Below, piece after piece: positions 25,540 through 32,700 of a stretch of 64,000 nucleotides of DNA. The notes under the pieces were generated by a model. It saw only the letters and a program-made list of their open reading frames with translations, was not told where the DNA came from and did no database searches. Origin of the DNA: Flavobacteriaceae bacterium 3519-10. GTDB taxonomy: Bacteria; Bacteroidota; Bacteroidia; Flavobacteriales; Weeksellaceae. The first letter of the stretch is position 1. Every line of letters begins with the position of its first letter. The stretch lies in assembly GCA_000023725.1 (NCBI GenBank), contig CP001673.1, positions 2,366,342 through 2,430,341 of the forward strand, written 5' to 3'. Made by a program: the position numbers and the translations under genes.

Positions 25540-26652
25540 TTACTTACGCGAGGTTTTTAATTCAATTGGTGCATTTTCAAGCACGTCAGTTACTTTCTTC
25601 ACTTCTGTATGAGGAAGAAATATGTTGTTCTTGCTTTTTGAGGTGTCTGCAATGTTCGAAACGATTACCACGGAGGTTTTAGAAAACGGGTAGTAGATTA
25701 AAAGCGTTGGAGATCCCAGGACATAGCCGGTGTGCAGATAGCTTGCAGGACGCGCAGCCAGCATGATGCCGTAGCCATAGTCTACCGGTCCGATTACAGG
25801 ATGCTTCATTACGGAGGTTTTGGCTAAGAATTTTTTAAGTGAATTTGGCTGCAGCAGTTTCCCATTGTACAGCGCCAAATTCCACCGGTGAAGATCTGAA
25901 GCGGTGGAGAGAATTCCGCCCGCCGCCGTTGAGATGGATGAATGCGCGAGCCTTCCGGGCATGTTTTCAACTGCTGTTGCATTCTTGGCTGTACCTGTAT
26001 GTGCACTTGCGAGATTTTTTCCTTTAAAGTTTTCGGCAGTATAGGTGTTGGTTAGGTTTGCCTTATCAAAAAGTTCACGTGCGTTTTCATCATACGATTT
26101 ACCTGACGCGGACTCCACAATTTCGCCCAGAATTCTGTAACCTTTATTCGAATAATTGAATTCTGCTCCCGGTTTGGATTGCAGGCCCGGACCCAAATCG
26201 CTGATTCCCGAAGTATGCGTGAGCAAGTGATGAATTGTAATTTCCTCAAAGGTTTTGCTTCGGTATTCAGGCAGATATTTGGAAATTTTGTCGGCAGTGC
26301 TCAGTTTACCGTTTTCCTCCAACCTCATAATCAATGCTGCTGCAAACTGTTTGCTCACCGAACCGATGGCAAAGATAGAGTTGCTGTCCAATGGTTTTTT
26401 GGTCTTGAAATCCTCAAAACCTTGTGCCCGCTCATAGTATTTTTGTGAGTTGCGATATACCGAGACGATGCCATTTAAGTTTGTTTCAGCAAAAACAGAA
26501 TCCAGTTGTATCCTGAGCATTTTCTTCTGCTCCCATTCCCTTACAGTATCCTTTACAGAAATAGCGTCTTCCCCAGAAGATAGAGGTTTGGGGCTTTCAG
26601 ATTTGCAGGCAACGAAAATGTACAGTAACAGAGGGAGGAAATATCTTGTCAA
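25540..26652 (-). CDS. serine hydrolase, class C beta-lactamase family lipoprotein
   Basis: The 370-residue protein has a lipoprotein signal with lipobox FVAC (Cys 16). The serine hydrolase motifs are SVSK (residues 98-101, Ser nucleophile and Lys base) and YSN (167-169), in the typical contexts FAIGSVSKQF and AEFNYSNKGY. A late HTGY segment fits the HxG-like third motif. Relatives include DD-peptidases, esterases and ClbP-like peptidases, so beta-lactamase activity should not be assumed. It is exported to the periplasm or outer membrane and stands alone on the minus strand. Confidence 0.87.
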   Translation of the reverse strand: MTRYFLPLLLYIFVACKSESPKPLSSGEDAISVKDTVREWEQKKMLRIQLDSVFAETNLNGIVSVYRNSQKYYERAQGFEDFKTKKPLDSNSIFAIGSVSKQFAAALIMRLEENGKLSTADKISKYLPEYRSKTFEEITIHHLLTHTSGISDLGPGLQSKPGAEFNYSNKGYRILGEIVESASGKSYDENARELFDKANLTNTYTAENFKGKNLASAHTGTAKNATAVENMPGRLAHSSISTAAGGILSTASDLHRWNLALYNGKLLQPNSLKKFLAKTSVMKHPVIGPVDYGYGIMLAARPASYLHTGYVLGSPTLLIYYPFSKTSVVIVSNIADTSKSKNNIFLPHTEVKKVTDVLENAPIELKTSRK

Positions 26653-26794
26653 AACCTTCTTTTTTTATATTGTCGCCATACAGCAAAAACCGTGGCATTA
26701 TTCAGAAAGTATAAAATCTTGTGATTAGTACATTAGTTCTGCAGTGGCAAGAACCTTGTTGCATAATGGTAGTAACAATGAAAAACGGAAAGTT

Positions 26795-27115
26795 ATGAAC
26801 AACGAAATGCTTTTAGAGAAACTGGCTGCCTGCATCGCGGCGTGTAATCACTGCGCAGATGCGTGCCTGGAAGAAGAAAATGTGCACCATATGATTAACT
26901 GCATTCGTACGGACCGCGTTTGTGCGGCAGTGTGTACGGCAGTACATCAGGTTGCCGCTACCCAGTACACCAATATGGTAGATTTGCTGGAAGTCTGCGT
27001 GCGGATTTGTGAGGAATGTGCAGCAGAATGTGAGAAACACGAACATGTTCATTGCCAGGAATGTGCCCGTGCCTGCCGCGAATGTGCCGAAGCTTGCAGA
27101 TCATTTATGAATTGA
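26795..27115 (+). CDS. four-helix-bundle copper-binding protein (Csp-like)
   Basis: The 106-residue protein has 16 cysteines spaced along amphipathic helices (CIAACNHCADAC, CIRTDRVCAAVC, VCVRICEECAAEC, CQECARACRECAEAC). This is the pattern of cytosolic copper-storage proteins (Csp3/DUF326), which line a four-helix bundle with Cys thiolates and hold many Cu(I) ions. I chose ATG 26795; the upstream frame to 26744 has no helical pattern. No signal peptide, so cytosolic. It stands alone between a serine hydrolase gene and a repeat/terminator region. Confidence 0.88.
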   Translation: MNNEMLLEKLAACIAACNHCADACLEEENVHHMINCIRTDRVCAAVCTAVHQVAATQYTNMVDLLEVCVRICEECAAECEKHEHVHCQECARACRECAEACRSFMN

Positions 27116-27148
27116 TTTTAAGGAGCCGGGAACCTGCTTTCGCTACTC

Positions 27149-27224
27149 GCTTTTTTCTGTGGCGGCGGTTTCGCCGCCGCCACAGAAAAAGAGCTCAAAC
27201 AAACCGCTCAATCAGGGCTAAAAG
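27149..27224. repeat. Bipartite intergenic repeat, copy B, with a GC-rich palindrome
   Basis: Starts with GCTTTTTTC and ends with CAATCAGGGCTAAAAG (27209-27224), as does copy A at 652-739. Its centre is a perfect 12-bp palindrome CTGTGGCGGCGG/CCGCCGCCACAG (27157-27168 with 27174-27185) extended by five A-T pairs, which could fold into a very stable hairpin. Confidence 0.6.
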
Positions 27225-27262
27225 AAAAACCGTGTTCAGGATACTGCCCGACACGGTTTTTT
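27225..27262. terminator. Bidirectional terminator before icmF
   Basis: 11-bp stem AAAAACCGTGT/ACACGGTTTTT (27225-27235 with 27251-27261), 15-base loop, T and A runs on either side. It separates the convergent csp and icmF genes. Confidence 0.75.
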
Positions 27263-27308
27263 ATAAATGAATTAAGTCTCTCTAAAGTCTGCTATCTAAC
27301 TTCAGAAT

Positions 27309-29918
27309 CTACATATTCCTCCTGTACATTCCTCCCACTTCAAACAGCGCATTGGTAATTTGACCCAACGAGCAGTATTTCACGGCATCCATCATCAGCG
27401 CAAAAAGGTTTTCCTGGTTGATGGCTCCATGCTGAAGTCTCTTCAGTGCATCTTCAGTTTTGTGGGCATTCGCTTTTTGGGAGTTTTCCAGGTTTTTAAT
27501 CTGAAGCTGCTTCTCCTCTTCAGTAGATCGGATTACCTCACCCGGCAGAACTGTTGGAGAACCGTCTTTTCCAAGGAAGGTGTTTACGCCAATAATCGGG
27601 TATTCGCCAGTGTGTTTCAGCCATTCGTAATGCATGGACTCCTCCTGGATTTTGGAACGCTGGTACATCGTTTCCATGGCACCCAACACGCCGCCTCTCT
27701 CAGTGATTCTGTCGAATTCCGCATAAACAGCCTCTTCAACCAGATCAGTAAGTTCTTCAATGATGAAAGAGCCCTGCAGGGGATTTTCGTTCTTGGCAAG
27801 TCCAAGTTCTTTGTTGATGATGAGCTGGATAGCCATGGCTCTTCTTACTGATTCCTCAGTCGGGGTAGTAATTGCCTCGTCATAAGCATTGGTATGCAGC
27901 GAGTTACAGTTATCGTAAATTGCATAAAGCGCCTGCAGCGACGTTCTGATATCGTTGAAATCAATTTCCTGGGCGTGCAGCGAACGTCCGGATGTCTGGA
28001 TGTGGTACTTCAGCATCTGGCTTCTTTCGTTGGCGTTGTATTTTTCACGCATTGCTTTGGCCCAGATTCTTCTGGCTACACGTCCGATTACCGCATATTC
28101 AGGGTCGATACCGTTTGAGAAGAAGAAGGAAAGGTTAGGAGCAAACTCATTGATGTCCATTCCACGGCTGAGATAGTATTCCACATAAGTGAAACCGTTG
28201 GCCAGTGTAAAGGCGAGCTGGGAAATTGGGTTGGCGCCCGCTTCCGCAATATGGTAACCGGAAATAGATACCGAATAGAAATTCCTAACTTTTTCGTCGA
28301 TGAAGTACTGCTGAACGTCACCCATCAGCCTTAACGCAAATTCGGTAGAGAATATACAGGTGTTCTGTGCCTGGTCTTCTTTCAGGATATCTGCCTGAAC
28401 GGTTCCGCGAACTGTCGCGATGGTTTCAGCTTTAATTTTAGCATAAGCATCAGTCTCAATAATTTCGTCACCTGTAAGTCCTAGCAGTTTAAGACCCAAA
28501 CCATTGTTGCTTGGTGGCAGTTCACCGCTGTAAGTAGGTCTTGTTAAACCTTTATCATCAAACTTTTCCTTTAGCTTAGCCTCTACCTTATCCCAAAGGT
28601 TATTTTCTTCAATATATTTCTCACAGTTCTGGTCAATTGCGGCGTTCATGAAGAAGGCCAGCAGCATTGGCGCCGGGCCGTTTATCGTCATGGACACCGA
28701 TGTCATTGCGTTTACAAGGTCGAAACCTGAATAAAGTTTTTTAGCGTCATCAAGCGTTGCGATGGAAACTCCGGCATTACCGATCTTACCGTAAATATCG
28801 GGTGGGAATGCCGGGTCCTGGCCGTAAAGCGTCACCGAATCGAATGCAGTAGAAAGCCTTTTCGCATCCATTTCTGCCGATACATAATGGAATCTTCTGT
28901 TGGTTCTTTCCGGTCCGCCTTCACCTGCGAACATCCTTGTCGGATCTTCACCGGTTCTTTTGAAAGGATAGATTCCCGCAGTAAAAGGGAAGGCTCCGGG
29001 AACATTTTCCTGGCCTTTCCAGCGGATGAGGTCGCCCCAATCCTGGAATTTAGGCAATGCGATCTTTGGAATCTTAAGGTGTGAGAGTGTTTCAGATTTG
29101 GTCTGAACTTTAATTTCTTTTCCGCGGACAAAGTAGGAATAGGTATCCGCTTCCAGTTCTTCTTTGAAATGATGCCAACCGTGCAAAAACGCAGCGTTTT
29201 CTTCAGAAAGTTCCTTTTTTGTTTTCAGGAATACTTTTTCAAGTTTGTCATGCGTATGCTGGTCGTCCTGGATAAGTGCTTTCGCGCCCTCCACGAGGTA
29301 CATTTTTTTGGCGATGAGTGCCTGGTTTTCCACCTCTTTATCGTAATTCCTGTTGGTTTCTACTATTTCAGACAGATAACGGACTCTTTTCGGCGGGATG
29401 ATTGTGGTTTCTTCCGAAACATTTTGCTCCTCGTATTCACTAAGGTTCAAACCTTCAAACCTGGCATTTACTTTTTTGATGAGTTCATTATAAAGCTCAG
29501 TTGTTCCCCAATCGTTGAACTGACTGGCTTTTGTGGAATATACGGGCATTTCTTCCAGCGGCTGCTCGAAGAGTACATGATTTCTCTGGTATTGCTTCTT
29601 CACGGCCTGCAGCGCGTCCAGCGCACCGCGTTTGTCCGATTTGTTCAGTGCGATAAGGTCGGCATAATCCAGCATATCGATTTTCTCCAGCTGGGTAGAA
29701 GCTCCGTATTCCGGGGTCATTACATACATTGAAACATCTGCGATATCCGTAATTTCGGAACCCGACTGACCAATACCGGAAGTTTCCAGTACAATGACAT
29801 CAGGTTTTGCGATTTTTAAAATATTCAGAGCCGAATGGATGTGTGGAGAAACTGACACATTATTCTCACGCGTCGCCATGGAACGCATATAAACCCGCGC
29901 ATCGTCTATGGAATTCAT
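27309..29918 (-). pseudogene. icmF: fused isobutyryl-CoA mutase IcmF, C-terminal part after a frameshift (rest of G domain and mutase)
   Basis: The 869-residue frame carries the second half of the GTPase chaperone ([21 protein letters not shown]) and then the mutase: [47 protein letters not shown] and [12 protein letters not shown]-type segments shape the TIM-barrel active site for the acyl-CoA and adenosylcobalamin. The ATG at 29918 is internal to the normal protein, whose frame continues from the N-terminal part at the A10 run (29951-29960). The overlap ATGA (29915-29918) could give reinitiation, but each half alone would have a broken G domain. Function in the genome depends on whether the frameshift is real. 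Confidence 0.85.
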
Positions 29919-30670
29919 GCGGATTCTGTCGCCCAGAAGCGCACCTCCGGTTTTTTTTTTGAAGGGTCTATGGAAATAATAGCGATTTTCTTTTCCGGGT
30001 TGGATCGGAGGAAACGTCTTACCAGTTCATCGGTCAGCGATGATTTTCCCGCACCGCCGGTACCGGTAATTCCGATGATCGGAATAGTGGAATCTTTGGC
30101 TCTTTCCTCAATTTCCTTTACCAGCTCAGGTTTCTCATCGGAAAAATTCTCCACTGCTGAGATTACTTCTGCAAGAGATTTGGATTCTTCAAACTTAATA
30201 TTGTCCAGATCAGCAACCTGCACATGTTCACCCGTAGCAAAGTCGGATTTCTGTACCAAATCGTCAATCATACCCTGCAGACCAAGTTCACGGCCGTCAT
30301 CCGGAGAATAAATCCGTGTAATTCCGTAATCCATCAGATCTTTAATCTCTTCGGGAAGGATTACGCCGCCGCCGCCGCCAAATATCTTGATGTGCGAGGC
30401 ATTTTTCTCCTTCAAAAGATCGTAGATGTATTTAAAATACTCGTTGTGTCCGCCTTGATAGGAAGTAAGTGCAATTGCGTTGGCATCTTCCTGCACCGCG
30501 CAGTTCACCACTTCTTCGGCAGATTTGTCGTGACCCAGGTGAATGACTTCTACGCCGGTGGCCTGTATGACGCGGCGCATAATGTTGATGGCAGCATCGT
30601 GCCCGTCAAATAAGGCGGCAGCGGTAACGATTCTTATTTTGTTTTTTGGAGAATATTTTTGGGTTTCCAT
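29915..30670 (-). pseudogene. icmF: fused isobutyryl-CoA mutase IcmF, N-terminal part before a frameshift (B12-binding and P-loop)
   Basis: The 251-residue frame has the cobalamin-binding domain (DGHDAA with the axial His, [18 protein letters not shown]) at residues ~12-140. The start of the MeaB-like G domain follows ([18 protein letters not shown]-loop at ~196-208, then [10 protein letters not shown]). Here the frame is lost in ten A, giving [11 protein letters not shown] and a stop. One extra A would restore [14 protein letters not shown], the normal family sequence, and join both halves into a ~1120-residue IcmF. The enzyme interconverts isobutyryl- and butyryl-CoA (or related acyl-CoAs). 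Confidence 0.85.
29951..29960 (-). other. Homopolymer frameshift/slippage site in icmF
   Basis: A run of exactly ten A on the coding strand. Eleven A (or eight) would give one continuous IcmF frame. Runs of nine or more A are known sites of transcriptional slippage and also of sequencing length errors. Confidence 0.85.
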
Positions 30671-30690
30671 AGATGAATTTTCGATGTCCC

Positions 30691-30698
30691 CAAAGATA
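30691..30698 (-). promoter_or_regulatory. -7 promoter box TATCTTTG for icmF
   Basis: TATCTTTG on the minus strand, 20 bases before the icmF ATG (30670), fits TAnnTTTG exactly. Confidence 0.6.
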
Positions 30699-30796
30699 GG
30701 GATTTTTCGAATTTCAGGAAACTAAGGATAAGTGCGAATACATTGCGGCGACAGCATCGCACAAAAAAAACTTCCGGAAGAATTCCGGAAGCTTCG

Positions 30797-30868
30797 TAGC
30801 CCGTAGGGGAGTCGAACCCCTCTTACCAGGATGAAAACCTGAGGTCCTAACCGATAGACGAACGGGCC
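30797..30868 (-). tRNA. tRNA-Glu (anticodon TTC), copy 1
   Basis: A 72-base cloverleaf on the minus strand. Acceptor arms GGCCCGT/ACGGGCT pair with a G-U at the first position; the anticodon arm TCAGG/CCTGG encloses loop TTTTCAT, whose positions 34-36 read TTC for glutamate; the T arm is GGGG-TTCGACT-CCCC. Discriminator is A, and CCA is not encoded. It lies 18 bases downstream of rpsT and may be co-transcribed with it. Confidence 0.95.
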
Positions 30869-30886
30869 AGTGCGTCTTTTTATTTA

Positions 30887-31141
30887 TTAAGCAAGTTTAT
30901 TAACGTGCTTTGTAAGTTTGCTTTTTAAGTTAGCCGCTTTGTTTTTGTGGATGATGTTTTTCTTCACCAATTTATCCAACAAAGAGATTACTTTTGGCAG
31001 TTGCTCAGTTGCAGCTGTTTTATCTTCTTCATTACGCAGTACCTTCAAAGCTGTTCTTGCAGTCTTATGATAGTATCTGTTTCTTAATCTTTTCTTTTCG
31101 TTTTGTCTGAGTCTCTTCAGCGCTGATTTATGATTTGCCAT
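30887..31141 (-). CDS. rpsT: 30S ribosomal protein S20
   Basis: The 84-residue, highly basic protein matches S20 (MANHKSALKRLRQNEKKRLRNRYYHKTARTALK... ending NKAANLKSKLTKHVNKLA). It binds the 5' domain of 16S rRNA and helps assemble the small subunit. It has a strong promoter (TTTG-18-TATCTTTG) just upstream and sits between two tRNA-Glu genes on the same strand. Confidence 0.97.
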   Translation of the reverse strand: MANHKSALKRLRQNEKKRLRNRYYHKTARTALKVLRNEEDKTAATEQLPKVISLLDKLVKKNIIHKNKAANLKSKLTKHVNKLA

Positions 31142-31162
31142 ATCGTTTTAAAAACTTGGGTG

Positions 31163-31192
31163 CAAAGATATAAAATCTTTTTAAGTTACAAA
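31163..31192 (-). promoter_or_regulatory. rpsT promoter, TTTG-N18-TATCTTTG
   Basis: Minus-strand TATCTTTG (31163-31170) is preceded by TTTG (31189-31192) at an 18-base spacing, a full match to the Bacteroidetes -33/-7 pattern. It lies between the upstream tRNA-Glu and rpsT. Confidence 0.75.
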
Positions 31193-31228
31193 ATCTTTTT
31201 TATTTTTTTTCTAAATTTTCATTCTTAG

Positions 31229-31300
31229 TAGCCTATAGGGGAATCGAACCCCTGTTGCAAGAATGAAAATCTTGAGTCCTTACCACTAGACGAATAGGCC
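31229..31300 (-). tRNA. tRNA-Glu (anticodon TTC), copy 2
   Basis: A 72-base cloverleaf on the minus strand: acceptor GGCCTAT/ATAGGCT, anticodon arm CAAGA/TCTTG around TTTTCAT (anticodon TTC), T arm GGGG-TTCGATT-CCCC, discriminator A. It has the same anticodon as the copy at 30797 but differs in the acceptor, anticodon and variable stems. Confidence 0.95.
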
Positions 31301-31358
31301 TTTGTTTTAGGACTGCAAAAATATTGATAATGTTTTGATCCTGCAACACCATAAACCT

Positions 31359-32645
31359 TTATTTTAATACTTTTTGAATCACACTATTCTTAATTCCTTT
31401 ATCCTCAAGCGTTTTCTGCATTTTCACCGCCTCTTCCAACGTCGTAAAACGGCCATATGTGTAATAAAACTTACCATTTTCTTTCACACGCGTCACATCT
31501 TTCAGCGTGCTGAGCATATATGAGTTGGAGCTGAGCTTCTGCGTGCTTACCGCGAGTTCCAGAGTATAATAGCCCATCCCGAGCTTTTGGTTCGGCACAA
31601 ATGAAATAGATGTCGCATTCTTGAAGCCTGCATCTTTGGCCGTCTTAAGGTTATTATCGCGGATAGAAGCCATATTGGTGGTTCCGTAATAGTATTTATA
31701 CATGCCGTTTTCCTTGATTGGAAGCACATAATTCAAGCCTTTTAGCGCAGGATCGCTACTGTTATATTTAGTTGGAGTCGACATCAGCAGGATTCTGAAA
31801 TCGTTTTTAAGCGGCTTTTCTTCAGGTTTAGGCTGCTCGCGCGGTGCCACTGTTCCTGTATTCCGCTCGAGTGCTTTCTTGTAACTGATGACGGCATTGT
31901 AAATGCTTTCAGCGATTTCAGTCTGCCCTTTGTCGGATTCCAGATAAACCGCATCCTCATAATTACTGATAAAACCCGTTTCGATGAGCACTGAAGGCAT
32001 CGCATTCAACCTCAGCACGTGCAGGTTCTGCTGCTTCACACCGCGCGAAAAGCGCTTGTCTTTCTTCACGAAATTATCCTCAACAAAACTTCCGAAAAGC
32101 AAACTGCTCTCAAGATATTTGCTTTGCTGGATCTTCAGCGCAATAAGCGATTCCGGCGATTTCGGATCATAAGACGCAAACATCTCGCGGTCTTTTTCAT
32201 CCAAAAATATAACGTCGTTTTCAGCTTTGGCTACTTCCAGATTTGTTTTGTTCTGATCCGGGCCCTGCACAAAAGTTTCGGTACCGTATGGTGATGTTTT
32301 AGTACTTGCATTGCAGTGTACCGAGATAAAAAGATCGGCTTTGCTGCGGTTAGCGAGGGTTGTACGTTCGGAAAGCGAAGGGAATTCGTCTACTTTACGC
32401 GTATAGATTACTTTGAAGTCTTTATTTTTTTCAAGCATCCGACCTACTTTTAAAACTACAGAAAGCGTAACATCTTTTTCGCGCAAAGTACCCAGCTCGC
32501 TGTAATAACGGTTTGCGCCGTGGTCGGATCCGCCGTGGCCGGCATCTAAAACAATCGTAAATTTCTTTTGAGCAAAACTGAAACTGAACAGAAGAATACC
32601 TATAAAGAGAAAATATTTTTTAACAGAAATACTGGAGCTAATCAT
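31359..32645 (-). CDS. N-acetylmuramoyl-L-alanine amidase (AmiC/Amidase_3 type) with SPOR-like C-terminus
   Basis: The 428-residue exported protein has a signal peptide (YFLFIGILLFSFSFA). Residues ~28-245 are the zinc amidase domain: IVLDAGHGGSDHGA with zinc His 37, the Glu ligand in SELGTLREKD, LFISVHCNA and the catalytic Glu in LIETGFISN. It cleaves the amide between muramic acid and the stem peptide. A proline-rich linker (PREQPKPEEKP) and two SPOR-like repeats (YYTLELAVSTQKLS... and KFYYTYGRFTTLEEAVKMQKTLE) follow, which would target denuded septal glycan. It is divergent from lptD with a 55-base gap. Confidence 0.92.
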   Translation of the reverse strand: MISSSISVKKYFLFIGILLFSFSFAQKKFTIVLDAGHGGSDHGANRYYSELGTLREKDVTLSVVLKVGRMLEKNKDFKVIYTRKVDEFPSLSERTTLANRSKADLFISVHCNASTKTSPYGTETFVQGPDQNKTNLEVAKAENDVIFLDEKDREMFASYDPKSPESLIALKIQQSKYLESSLLFGSFVEDNFVKKDKRFSRGVKQQNLHVLRLNAMPSVLIETGFISNYEDAVYLESDKGQTEIAESIYNAVISYKKALERNTGTVAPREQPKPEEKPLKNDFRILLMSTPTKYNSSDPALKGLNYVLPIKENGMYKYYYGTTNMASIRDNNLKTAKDAGFKNATSISFVPNQKLGMGYYTLELAVSTQKLSSNSYMLSTLKDVTRVKENGKFYYTYGRFTTLEEAVKMQKTLEDKGIKNSVIQKVLK

Positions 32646-32667
32646 CTTTAGATTTTAAAATTTATGC

Positions 32668-32675
32668 TAATTTTG
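32668..32675 (+). promoter_or_regulatory. -7 promoter box TAATTTTG for lptD
   Basis: TAATTTTG fits TAnnTTTG, 25 bases before the TTG start at 32701, in the amidase/lptD divergent gap. It supports the TTG start. Confidence 0.55.
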
Positions 32676-32700
32676 ACCCCAAATTACACAAAACACCGCT

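Noticed and set aside
29169-29732. A 187-codon antisense frame within icmF
   Set aside because: Phe/His-rich translation mirrors the mutase/G-domain gene; no family resemblance.
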